Shown one piece after another: positions 32,598-43,027 of a stretch of DNA of 64,000 nucleotides. The notes beneath the pieces were generated by a model that ran no database searches, was not told the DNA's origin, and was given only the letters and a program-made list of their open reading frames with translations. This DNA is from Pegoplata infirma (Eukaryota > Arthropoda > Insecta > Diptera > Anthomyiidae), in the NCBI GenBank assembly GCA_963921195.1, contig OY992537.1, positions 62,484,400 through 62,548,399 on the forward strand, in the 5' to 3' direction. Each line of letters opens with the position of its first letter. Positions within the stretch are counted from its first letter, which is position 1. A program made the position numbers and the translations under genes.

Positions 32598-33905
32598 TAG
32601 TGCCATCCGAAACAAAAGCGAACTGTGTCTTTATCACTAAGGTACAGAGAATGGCGTCAATGTGCATCACTGGTGCTCTTCGTACTACACCTATGGCTGC
32701 ATTAGAAATCCTCCTTCACCTGATACCATTGGACATATTGGGTAAGCAGTATGCGGCTACGACGGCAATTCGACTTAATAGCTTGCTGCAATGGAGGGGG
32801 CAGCGATTGTGGCCATAGCGCGATCTTGAAGAAGATAACAATACCACTAAATGTGGACTGTGCTCCCTCTATGAGCCTTTTTGAGCGCCACTTTACCACT
32901 ATGAAACCATCCAGCGAGTCTTGGATGGGGGACATTCCGGGAAGTGGAGCCACTATAAATTTTTACACAGATGGATCGAGGCTGCACGAGCAAGTGGGCT
33001 TTGGTGTCTATTCGAAAGAGCTTGGATTGAGCCTGGCTCGAAGATTGCCAGATCATTGCAGTGCTGACTACGCAGAGATGCTGAATATAAAGGAAGTGGC
33101 TGACTGGTTGAGCAGCTATGTCTTGTCTACAACCGCAGTCAACATCTCTTCTGACATTCAAGCCGAAGTCCCTGGATTCAATATTTCTGAAAACAAGATC
33201 AGCCCTTAACTGCCGCACGTCTTAAAATGAGATGGCCAAGCAGTTGAACATAAGACTCATATGGGTCCCAGGGCACAGAGACATTCCAGGGAATTGCAAA
33301 GCCGATAAGCTTGCAAGACTAGGAACTACCTTACAGGTTCCAACAGAATTGGAATGTGTTGGTATGCCTCTAGAAACTTGCAAGCAAAACCTACGGCTTT
33401 GTCCCGCGACGGAGACTAATCACAGATGGGCAAATGGATGGACTTGTGAGACAACACGTCTGATTTGGCCTTCTCTTAATCAGGGGTGCACAATTCAGCT
33501 GATATCGCTTCCAAGAGAAGAGATTTCGACGGTGGTTGCTATAATTACCGGACACTATCTTATAGGCAAGCACGCAGAGCTGTTAAATGTGCCATCGAAT
33601 GACTTTTGCCAGAGTTGCATGGATGAAGAAGAGTTTGAAACTATCGAACACTTTATCTGCCATTGTCCGGCACTTTCTGGTCAGAGATTTGCTTCACTGG
33701 GATCTAGGGAGCTGTACGATCTTTCTGATTTTTCGAATGTCAAAATTCAATATCTAAGGAGTTTCACAAGAAGCTCATATTGGTTTAACAACAGGGACTA
33801 GTAGGGAAACCTATTACAGTCTAGTGGTATCACAATGGACCTCAGAGTCTACGTGTGTTGACGTAAAATGTCAGCAGCCACTTACAACCTAACCTAACCG
33901 GTGAC
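32598..33905 (+). pseudogene. LOA-like LINE 3' half: RNase H and zinc-knuckle tail
   Basis: Frames in order: VQRMASMCITGALRTTP (about 32650), the RT-RNase H connection; INFYTDGSRLHEQVGFGVYS (about 32950) with the first RNase H Asp; AEMLNIKEVADWL with the Glu; INISSDIQAEV-like with the next Asp; then from 33232 LIWVPGHRDIPGNCKADKLA with the final His and Asp; and finally FCQSCMDEEEFETIEHFICH, a C-X2-C-X-H-X-C knuckle, to stop at 33801. Two frame breaks (near 32800 and 33210) disable it. The 3' end is AACCTAACCTAACC at 33887-33900. It is 5'-truncated and lies inside an older minus-strand LINE. Confidence 0.8.
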
Positions 33906-34191
33906 TTATTTACTTTGAGATCTGCAAGAATCTTTTTAATTGCTCGGCTCGGAGGAAAATCTTGAGCATAGTGCAGAATATCCCCCTTTCAAGTTCGGAC
34001 AGAGTTTGATCGCTTTTCGACAAGTATGAATTCCTTGCAAAAAGTTTAACAAAAAGGTTGACTTTATCAACCGGGTGAGTGAATATATGATAATTATTTA
34101 GAAGATTTGGATTGGATGAACTAGCATTAAGTATTCTTAACTCTTTTAAAGAATTACCAGATGGTCTTGCTTCCATATATACGTGAACCAT
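33906..34191 (-). pseudogene. Jockey/CR1-like LINE fragment (part 1 of an interrupted relic)
   Basis: The 93-codon minus frame contains HPVDKVNLFVKLFARNSYLS, the linker between endonuclease and RT in Jockey/CR1 LINEs (usual form KAELFAKLFAxNS). It leads toward the RT segment at 32596-32402 once the intervening plus-strand LINE is removed. Confidence 0.65.
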
Positions 34192-34223
34192 GTATGCGTT
34201 GTTCGTAATTAATCATTTTCTAA

Positions 34224-35606
34224 CAAGGGAAGTATCTCAACCCTTATGAACCGATTTCCATGAAACGTAAAATATATATAAAAGAGACAATTCTAAGGTT
34301 GGGGTGTCTTGGCTTATCGGCCATATCGCGGATTTAGGGGTTCAAAACATGGGTCAAAAAATGGCGAAAAAATTGTTTTTTGGATTTTTCAGCCATTTCT
34401 TTCAAAGAAACTACATGATGTTAACATATAAGAAGAAAGGTTTTATTAATGCCAACGGTGGCATAACATTGTAAAAGTTTGGCTTCGTTAAATACTTTTT
34501 TCATGAAAATGTGTAAATTTTGGGGGCTATTTATATGAAGACATAGACCTACGATTACCATATGAATACGAAATAATCTTTATTACACTCAAAATAATAA
34601 CTCTGTTAAATTACAGAGATACTCTGCTGAGCCAGCAGAAAATACCATAGATTTCCAACCAGCAAGATTTTTTGTTATTTTACGATGAAAACTCTGTAAA
34701 ATGATTTCGATAAAAAACTGTAAATTTACAGAATTATCTGTAAAATATTAATAAAACCGAAAAGAATTTTACCAAAAAAACTCTGTAAATTTACAAAGTT
34801 TTAGTTAAATGTATTTTATGAGCTAAAAGTTTTACAAAAAAAACTCTGTAAATTTACAAAGTTTTAGTTAAATCCATTTTATTAGTAAAACGTCTCTGCT
34901 TCAAAAACATTAATTAATATTAAAATTTTGTTAAATTTGCCCGCTTTAATGTTTCCAAATTGTAAATTTACTTTTTTATTTTTTGAAAATTACGAGTTTT
35001 TTACGAGTAACTCCAATTTTACACGTCATCCTCGTAAAATTTACCAGTTTTTATTGTAATTTAAGTCACTTTTTAAAGAGGGGTTTATCGGTCATATTTG
35101 GAAGTTTTTTGAAGTGATTTTTATTTGAAATTTAGTATTTTGGTTATGAGAAAAAAAAACAAGGTATTTTTCTTAAATCTGTATTTTAACAAAAAACTCT
35201 GTTTATTATCTGTAAAATAGAGATTACAAATTAAAAAGTAAAATTACAGTTAAAAATTTGTTTTTCGGTCACAAGAAAATACAAAGTATTTTCTTAAAAT
35301 CTGTATTTCGACAGATAACTTTGTCAAATATCTGTCGAATTGAGATTACAGTTATTTTACAGAGTATTTAACAGAGTAATTATTTTGAGTGTAAATTTAA
35401 GTATATTTTCTCTAAAGGATATTTCTGTTTGTTCGGGAACTATCGCAATTTTCGCGGAGGTCCACATTGTTTCATAAGGGGACAACGAAATTTTAAAACA
35501 CTGATATGGCCGATAAGCCGGAACACCGCAACCTTCAAATCGTCTCTTTTATTTATATTTTAAGTTTCTGGCAAATCGGTTCATAAGAGTTGAGATACTT
35601 CCCCTG
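34224..35606. mobile_element. Long-TIR element, TSD TAA (PIF/Harbinger-like), copy 2
   Basis: Ends CAAGGGAAGTATCTCAACCC and GAGATACTTCCCCTG with duplication TAA (34221-34223, 35607-35609). Same family as 19677-20263 (AAAGAGACAATTCTAAGGTT, CGGCTTATCGGCCATATC). An 806-bp MITE sits inside. Without the MITE it is about 575 bp, close to the 587-bp sister. Non-coding. Confidence 0.8.
34586..35391. mobile_element. 806-bp mariner-like MITE, TSD TA
   Basis: TA|CACTCAAAATAATAACTCTG at the left and CAGAGTAATTATTTTGAGTG|TA at the right give roughly 20-bp inverted ends. The interior repeats CTCTGTAAATTTACAAAG, an almost perfect small palindrome, several times. No ORF. Confidence 0.8.
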
Positions 35607-35636
35607 TAAGTACTTTGGCACATTTGGTGATTCGCT

Positions 35637-36400
35637 TGATGATTGGATGAAGGACAATGTCGATTTTTCGCAGATAAATGTTTTTACAGATGGCTCTAAT
35701 TCCGAGATTGTTGTTCATTTCTTAGAGCTAGGTATTAATGAATCATATCACTTGAAAATTATTGTATAATTTTTTAGGCCGAGATCTATGCGATCGCAAA
35801 GGCTGCTGACGTAATTTCGGTGAGGCCAATATTCTACAGTTACATTGCGAATGTCATCGACACCAAACAGATTTAAAGGCATTAACTAAAGATAATATCA
35901 ATTCCAAGGTAGTCAGCCACAGCCACAGAAAACAAGAAGTTCTCAGGATGCAACATAATATACGACTGTGCTGAATATCTGTACACAAGGATATTCTAGG
36001 AAAAGAAAAAGCGGAAGAGCTAGAAAAGGCAGGGTAAGCCTTTCACAAGACCTCGCTGTTGTGGTAGTTTTGTCCAACACTCTCCCTTACTTTTCAGGAA
36101 ATTAGGCTTGACACTAGGAACAAGTGCTTAAATAGATGGATGACCTCTAATGATAGCATTCAGACAAAGATGTTATTGGACGAGAAATCACGAGGTAACA
36201 GTAAAATTCTTCTGGATATGGACAGAAGGCAACTAAGTGTTATTAAAAATCTTAACACGGGTCAAAACAAAATTGCAAATCACCTGGTAAGAATCGGGGA
36301 AATGACAAATGATACATTTAGGTGTTGCAATTATTCTGTCGAGAACAGTTTTCATTATTTATGCGACTGTCTTGGTTTATCATTTAGGAGATTTTAATGT
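35637..36400 (+). pseudogene. LINE RNase H and tail relic
   Basis: INVFTDGSNS at 35675-35705 is the first RNase H block; AEIYAIAKAADVI near 35780 is the second, after a frame change. The 85-codon frame 36140-36397 contains LNTGQNKIANHLVRIGEM and FRCCNYSVENSFHYLCDC, the zinc-knuckle tail (C-X2-C becomes CC). It differs from the LOA-like copies nearby, so it is a third LINE type or subfamily. Dead. Confidence 0.65.
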
Positions 36401-37965
36401 TTCGGTTTTTATATTTTTACGGATTTTCTAGACCTGCGGGGTATAAACCCATGGCTAATAATGGCATTCATTAAATTGTCGAAGTGAAAAACGTAAAAAT
36501 TTGTTTTGGATAGAAAGAAGGAATGAAAAAATCAGCAGGAATTATAATGGGCCAAGTTTGGGCTCTATGGATGTCATTTTCAAAAATTTTATTTTTGTGG
36601 ATTAACGTCATCCTCACTAACAGTTTTGTACTAAAAAATCTGAAGATGAGTAAGATTTATTGTGATTAGATAAAGCTCTATTAAAAATCCAATCAATACA
36701 TACCACAATCCTAAAATACCTAATCCCACAAAGTGGCATCTCTTATCATATAATCAGGAGGTAAAGAGGATCATCTACTGTTTATATGAACTTAAGAATT
36801 TTTCTCAGTTTACTCTTAAATACTCCGAGAAAATTTGACATAAACAAATTTAAAGCCCAAATAAACACCCCAAATAAAAATGAGGAAAAATTGTTGTTTA
36901 CATGATGAGTGTAGTAGGAAAATATGTGGAAATTAAATGAGAGTGCTGTCATCATACAGAAGCACCAAACCATACCAACCAACCTAGCAGACAGACAAAC
37001 ATCCATCTATCCACCACATGAGTAGTCGTTGGACGACAACTAAACAACCAACAAAACTAAAGTAACTCGCGGGTGCGCCCTGTTTTCAGTTGAACGTTCA
37101 TATTTTTTTTATTGTATTCAGTTGGAAGTTCGTTTGTTTTTTGTGGCATGAATATTTTAAGAGGCCAATTTTGTTGTTAGTCTATGAGTAAACGTCGGTC
37201 GGACATAACGTTTGTGTAGTGAACACAAAACGCGTAAATGTTGAAAACGGGTGCGTTTGAAAAAAAAGTAAAAGAAAATTTTAAATGAAAATTTAATTTG
37301 TAAAAACAAAAAAAAATAAAGTTAATTATAAAAGAAAATGAAATTGTAGCATTGAAAGAAATACTTATGAATCTCACAAGATAATATTATTGTCTTTTCT
37401 TTTTAAGAAGTGTCTATCTAAGAGTTTCTTATAAAAATCTGTATCTAAAAGTGCAATGTCTGCTTTTAAATTATAACAAAGAATATTTTCCCCCAAATAT
37501 AAATACAAAATATTGTTGAATCGCATCGGTGGGGTAACATGTGATGTGATCTCTGTGTTTATTATGATTGCGTGTTTTCCCTTAAAAAAATTCAAGAAAA
37601 TTTTAAAGAAAGAAAAACAAAAAATACTCGAAAAGTTTTTAAAATGTGTGTTTTATATTATTTATAAATATTGTACAAGGAAATGTGTCTTGTAATTATT
37701 AACAATGTTGTAAAAATCTTGTAATAGTGCCAACAACTAAAATAATTAAAAATTCATAAATTAAAAATAAAAAACAAAAAAATTATTTCTTTTATGAAAA
37801 TTATTTAATTAACAATAAAACAAACGAAAATATTTAAATAATAAAATCAAAAATAAAGATTTTGTGATAAACTAATAAATTACAGCAGATTTTAAGTTGA
37901 AAAACTGTTTTTACGTGATTTTTTTACCTAAAAAAATTTTAAACAAAATTGACTAGAATCTAAAA
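36401..37965. other. Unassigned stretch, possible host promoter-like patch
   Basis: No TE signature was seen for 1.5 kb, the longest such stretch here. Near 37086-37130 two initiator-like TCAGTTG motifs (A at 37088 and 37120) lie in less AT-rich DNA followed by GTGAACACAAAACGCG, a composition typical of fly 5' UTRs, but no start codon, donor or TATA box supports it. Short ORFs are not convincing. Confidence 0.3.
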
Positions 37966-38535
37966 CACGTAGAAAAGTTAAATTCGACTAGGCCAAATCC
38001 ATAAATACCTCCACATTGCCCTTGTTAGCGATAGTAAATTTTCTAACGTGAACAAATTTAACATTTTTGATTAAAAATATTTTATTTTGAGAGGCGCCCC
38101 AGTAGGCGAGTTGGTATCGTGCTAGCCTATGAGTCTGGGGGTCGTAGGTTCGATTAGCACCAGAGGCCTTGGTCTGTTTCGCTACAACGAGAATGGTCAT
38201 CGTCACCCGTCTCGTTTACGTTAATTTAGTATATGATTTGTAATTACATGTTAACAATTCAATAAATAAATAAATTTTATTTTGAGTAAAAAACTTTTTT
38301 TGTCATCTTTGTAAAAAGTTTTTTTGTGGGTGTAAAATTTTTTTCGAGTGTACATTTTTTTAGTGTAAAAATATTTTTAAGTGACAAGAACACTTTGTAA
38401 AATATTGAATTTAAGGTGAAACCAATCTGAAATTTACAGTTTTGCTTATAACTTTTAAACTTCTGATCTGATATTAAGAGGTGTTACAAACGGAATGACA
38501 AATTTATATATACCATCTATCACTAGAGTGTAGGG
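37966..38535 (-). mobile_element. DINE-like element, subfamily A, with SINE inside
   Basis: Tail CACGTAGAAAAGTTAAATTC, then a SINE at 38092-38273, then TGAAACCAATCTGAAAT and the head TATATACCATCTATCACTAG. The central part including the (GTCY)n tract and core is deleted between GATCTGATATT and AAGAGGTGTTAC. Confidence 0.8.
38092..38273 (+). mobile_element. tRNA-derived SINE, copy 2
   Basis: AGGCGCCCCAGTAGGC start, A-box-like GAGTTGGTATCG, B box GGTTCGATTAGC (diverged), body CTTGGTCTGTTTCGCTAC and tail (AATA)n. A perfect 13-bp duplication ATTTTATTTTGAG lies at 38079-38091 and 38274-38286. It is inserted in a DINE, so it is younger than that copy. About 85-90% like the copy at 9855-10041 by eye. 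Confidence 0.9.
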
Positions 38536-38769
38536 TGAACATCTTCCGCAACCTCTAAAGATATAAAAATGTTTGAATGTGATCGTGAATGCCGATGAAA
38601 TTTCTAATATTTTTGATGTGTCATTTCGTGTTTGATTTTTGTACGAGTAATAGGGCCAATACCGTTATAATACCATTTGAAACGGAATTTGTAAGGGTTT
38701 TGTCTCAGACTGGAATTTTTGAACGTTTAGAATATTTTTTATTCTCCTGGGCCAAATACGTACAAATTT

Positions 38770-39430
38770 GAGTCGGACAAATTTACAATTTCTTTCCCTT
38801 GACCCTTTTATAGAGCTTGAGACAGTCTTTCATATAAACTTAATTTGAGCCAAATCCTATCATTTTATCCCGCGGTAGTCTTTGATTAAAGTTTTAGATT
38901 TTTGGAAAATTTCCAACAATATTTTGGATTTTTGAAACATAAAAAAAATATTATCTTGCGATATATATTTTTTTATAATTTTGGTTGAATACTGAATACG
39001 CTGCATACGAATATTAAAAAATATTCGGAAATCGGTCAAGGGGTTTTCGAGATATTGTCATTTGAAATTTTTCAAATAATTTGAAATTTTTCAAATAATT
39101 TCAAAAATTGGCGGTTTTTTCTACTTTCAAGAAATTAAAAAAAAATTTCAACATTTTTCGACCTATGTTCAAAAATGCTCTTCGATCAAAGTTTAGAGTT
39201 TTTGGAGAAAATTTTCTAAAAAAAATCCAAACTTTGATCAAAGGGCGCCACGGCTAAAATAATCGGATTTATCTTATATTAATTTTAAACGAAAGTTAGT
39301 CTCAAGCTCTATAAAAGGGTCAAGGGAAAAAAATTTTAGATTTTATTAAAAAAATTCTTGAACGTAGGAAAACAATTGTTTTTTGAAAATTTCAAACTGC
39401 GATATCTCGAAAACCTTTCAAACGATTTTA
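38770..39430. mobile_element. Eroded foldback element
   Basis: Left TTTCCCTTGACCCTTTTATA, then GAGCTTGAGACAGTC, mirrors right GACTAACTTTCGTTT-like and GAGCTCTATAAAAGGGTCAA in reverse, and TTGATTAAAGTTTTAGATTT mirrors CAAACTTTGATCAAAG. TTTTCGAGATATTGTC (about 39045) also mirrors GCGATATCTCGAAAAC (about 39400). Arms are diverged; terminal duplication not identified. Confidence 0.6.
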
Positions 39431-39716
39431 TTTTTTTTCGATATTCGTGTAAGGCGTGACAAAATTATGTGTCGCAAGACATGTGTTTAATTTTTTTTTA
39501 ACATGATAATGTTTTTAGGCTGGTGTCTAATTTTAAAAAAGTTGTAGGACGCCACCTCAGTTTGACTATATAAGCTAACAAATAACGAAAAAGAAACCAA
39601 GAATTACTATTTTCATTTTCTTAAAACAAAAAAATGAATAACTTGGGTTTGTAACTTGGATAATAATTCACCTCGTGGTGAATAAAACTGCTTTTCACCA
39701 GCTAATGAATAACAAG

Positions 39717-40561
39717 TAGAAAAGTTAAATTCGTCTTGGCCGAATCTATGAATACCCTCTACAATGCCCTTTTTAAGTGATAGTAAATTTTCTAAAGTGA
39801 AAAAAATAACATTTTTGTTTAGAAATATTTTATTTTGTTTAAAAAAACTTTTTTTAGTAATTTTTTAACAAATAAAAAATAATTTACTAATTTTTTTTTT
39901 TTGAGTGTAAAACTTTTTTTGAGTGTAAAATTTTTTTTGAGTGTATTTTTTTTTTGTTTTAGTGTAAAAATATTTTTGAGTGACAAAAATACCTTGTAAA
40001 ATATTTTTGTGACTTACAAATGTTTTTAAAACATGTTTAACAGGTTTTCAACACGTGAATTTAAGGTGAAACTAATCTGAAATTTACGGTTTTGCTAATA
40101 ACTTTTGAACCACTGGACCGATTTGGCTGAAATTTAAAACGAACCGGACCAGAGGAACGGAAAATATATATGCCACACTTCAGCACCCTCAGAACTGCCG
40201 TTCGAAAGTTACCGTGTGTTTTATCTCGCAAATTCCAGAAAAACCCTTGCCGAAATTCACTCATTTGCTTATAACTTTTGAACCACTGGACCGATTTCGC
40301 TGGATTGCAATACCAACCTGACCAGGTAAATGCCTAACATATGTGCCAAACTTCAGGAGCCTCCGTAAAGTCTTTCAAAAGTAAGCGTGTTTTCAACAGA
40401 CAGACGGACAGACGGACGGACATCGCTAGATCATCTTAAAATCGATCGAGGATCATGAATATATGTATATACTTTATGGGGTCCTAGACCAATATTTCGA
40501 GGTGTTACAAACGGAATGACAAACTTATATATACCCTCTATCACTAGAGTGGAGGGTATAA
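39717..40561 (-). mobile_element. DINE-like element, subfamily A, nested
   Basis: A full-length minus copy: CAAGTAGAAAAGTTAAATTC to GAGTGGAGGGTATA, with the GTCY-type tract at 40398-40420 and core. Comparison with the empty site TGAATAAAAAGTAAC in sister repeats gives a clean junction, compatible with insertion at a TT (AA) dinucleotide or a TTAT duplication. Confidence 0.9.
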
Positions 40562-41121
40562 AAAGTAACAAAGTTATTTTTCAACAAAAAAAAAATTTTT
40601 TTTCCATAAAATTTTTTTTTTTTTTTAATTTTTGTTCCATCAATTTTTTTTTCATCAATTTTTTTTTTTTTTTTATCAATTTTTTTCATAAATTTTTTTT
40701 TTCATCAAACTTTTTTTCATCATTTTTTATGAATTTTTTTTTTCATCAATTTGTTTTTTCATCAATTTTTTTTTTCATTAATTTTTTTTTCATCAATTTT
40801 TTTTTTCATCACATTTTTTTATACCCTCCACTTAGTGATAGAGGGTATATATAAGTTTGTCATTCCGTTTGTAACTCATCGAAATATCGGTCTGGGACCC
40901 TATAAAGTATATATATTCATGATGCCCGATCGATTTTAAGACATTCTAGCGATGTCCGTCTGTCAGTCTGTCCGTCTGTCTGTCTGTTGAAAATGCTCTC
41001 GCGGACAAAATATTGCACAGAGATGACTGAAACTTAACATATATATTGGAAGTTCTCCCGAGAAGTTTGGTATTGCATTTGAGCGATATCGGTTCAGCGG
41101 TTCAAAAGTTATGAACGTTAT

Positions 41122-42720
41122 GATTCATGCAATGGACTTAGAACTTTAAATCAATGTCAACATAGATTTAACTTTTCATATACTACTGAACAGGAAGTAA
41201 TAGAAATTATTTCAAACCTGGACTTATCTAAAAGCTGTGGTTATGATGGAATTTCACCAAAAATGTTGTTTGAATGCAAATATGTTATTTCCTCCTATTT
41301 TTCGAATATATTTAATAGTATGATTGATACTTCAGTATATCCAACTGATTTGAAAATTGCTAAAGTAATTCCTATACCAAAAGAAACTCACGCTAATCAA
41401 ATAGATAAGTTTAGACCGATTGCTTTACTCCCTTTGGTAGATAAAATTTTTGAGAAAATCTTACATAAACAATTGTCGTCGTATTTAGATGAAAACAATT
41501 TATTATACAGATGTCAGTATGGTTTCAAAAAGGGTTGTGGTACTGAAGAAGCGGTGGTAAACGTTATAAATAATATTTGTCAAGGACTGGATAACGGGTT
41601 TAGAGGTGTGGCTGGGGTATTTTATGATTTCTCAAAGGCATTTGATCTTGTGGATCATGAAATACTTCTACAAAAACTGCAATATTATGGTGTTGGCCCA
41701 GGAGCATTACTTTTATTAAGAAATTACCTTACAGGTCGCAAGCAATTTGTCGAAGTAAATAACTGCAAAAGTCATGTTGGATCGGTCGAATATGGTGTTC
41801 CGCAAGGAAGTGTGTTAGGTCCACTTTTATTTACTGTTTATCTTAATGATATAAAGAATCTTGGTTTATTTGGAAATTTATTTTTGTATGCTGATGATAT
41901 TTGTTTATTTTATCCATATAAACATGAAATAGCTCTAAAAGCCCATATGGAACGTGATGCATCGTTGATGACAGAGTTTTTAAGGTTAAACAAACTTATT
42001 TTAAATACTGATAAAACTAAAATACTGCGATTTAAACCTTATTTAAATGATATAGAAGTGTTTAGCATATATATAGACGGAAAAGAAGTTTGTGAAAGCA
42101 GTTCAACGAAATATCTTGGTGTATACATACAGAATAACTTATCATGGGATATGCATATAGAACATCTGAAATCGAAAATTACCTCAGTTATTGGATTTAT
42201 GTATAAATTTAAGAACAAATTTGACTCAAAAACAAAATTGATTATATATCAGGCCCTAATACATAGCCATTTAAATTATTTGCCTATAATTTATGGTTAC
42301 AAAAAGAGTAGTGAACTTAAATCATTACAAAGGGTTCAAAATAAAGCTTTGAAAACAGTTTTTAATTTGCCATTACGATATTCAACTTTGAGCCTATATA
42401 AAGATGTTGCTGTTACGGTTCTGCCAATTTATGGGTTATATAAAATGCAACTTATACTACATGTTTTTAAATCATTGCATAATATTGGTCACCACACGAT
42501 AACATTCTCCAGAAATCAAACTGCATTTAACACCAGGAATAATATGAATTTACGAATAGCTTGGTGTAGGCTAGAAACTACTAAGCAGCGTGTAGAGCAT
42601 ATGGGTAGTTTAGAGTATAATAACCTTCCTCCACATTTAAGAAATATAGAAAGAATTTCGATCTTTAAAAAAAAATTAAAAGAACATTTATTGCAAGATT
42701 TAGAAATGCTTCTTTTGTGA
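41122..42720 (+). CDS. LINE ORF2 fragment, reverse transcriptase
   Basis: An uninterrupted frame of about 532 codons up to TGA at 42718-42720; the first internal Met is at 41263 but the frame is open from the truncation point. Motifs in order: LDLSKSCGYDGISPKML (RT entry), FRPIALLPLVDKIFEK, YGFKKGCGTEEAV, FYDFSKAFDLVDHEILLQKL (first catalytic Asp), YGVPQGSVLGPLLFTVYLND, FLYADDICLF (catalytic YADD pair), LNTDKTKILRF and STKYLGVYIQNNLSW. The order and the SKAFDLVDH/GVPQGSVLGP style place it in the CR1/Jockey superfamily. Endonuclease and ORF1 are absent, so it cannot move by itself. The intact frame implies a young copy. The enzyme would reverse-transcribe its own RNA at a nicked target. Confidence 0.9.
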   Translation, partial: DSCNGLRTLNQCQHRFNFSYTTEQEVIEIISNLDLSKSCGYDGISPKMLFECKYVISSYFSNIFNSMIDTSVYPTDLKIAKVIPIPKETHANQIDKFRPIALLPLVDKIFEKILHKQLSSYLDENNLLYRCQYGFKKGCGTEEAVVNVINNICQGLDNGFRGVAGVFYDFSKAFDLVDHEILLQKLQYYGVGPGALLLLRNYLTGRKQFVEVNNCKSHVGSVEYGVPQGSVLGPLLFTVYLNDIKNLGLFGNLFLYADDICLFYPYKHEIALKAHMERDASLMTEFLRLNKLILNTDKTKILRFKPYLNDIEVFSIYIDGKEVCESSSTKYLGVYIQNNLSWDMHIEHLKSKITSVIGFMYKFKNKFDSKTKLIIYQALIHSHLNYLPIIYGYKKSSELKSLQRVQNKALKTVFNLPLRYSTLSLYKDVAVTVLPIYGLYKMQLILHVFKSLHNIGHHTITFSRNQTAFNTRNNMNLRIAWCRLETTKQRVEHMGSLEYNNLPPHLRNIERISIFKKKLKEHLLQDLEMLLL

Positions 42721-42972
42721 AAACTTTATATACTGTACATTTATTTTTTTTTATTTTTTCTCAATTGAGAATATTGGTCTCATATGAATTATTATATTCC
42801 ATATTCATTTAAATTTTGTTATTTAATTGTAAATATTTAAAATTTATTTTTTTTTTTTATTAATTAACTTTTTTTTATATGCTTGTAAGCAAAGAATTTT
42901 GTTTTTGCCAACTCGCCTCAATAATGTCCAAAGGACGCTGAGGCACAAACTATTGTAAAATATATTTTTTTG

Positions 42973-42978
42973 AATAAA
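42973..42978 (+). promoter_or_regulatory. Polyadenylation signal of the LINE
   Basis: AATAAA lies 10 bases before the start of the A run at 42988-43025, the expected spacing for a processed transcript, which marks the true 3' end of the retrotransposed RNA. Confidence 0.8.
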
Positions 42979-42986
42979 GAAACTTA

Positions 42987-43027
<41 letters not shown>

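Larger units (their letters stand above)
41122..43025 (+). mobile_element. 5'-truncated CR1/Jockey-superfamily LINE with poly(A)
   Basis: Inserted in a DINE. It contains the 3' part of ORF2 (41122-42720), a 270-bp 3' UTR, AATAAA at 42973 and a run of about 38 A. The 5' end is truncated just before the RT domain, the usual result of incomplete target-primed reverse transcription. No clear target duplication can be read because the 3' junction merges with A residues of the target. Confidence 0.85.

Noticed and set aside
31147..33801. One intact LOA-type LINE from 31.1 to 33.8 kb
   Set aside because: The RT-to-RNase H connection (VQRMAS.CIT) appears twice, at 31.8 and 32.65 kb, and minus-strand Jockey-type DNA lies between, so these are two separate fragments.
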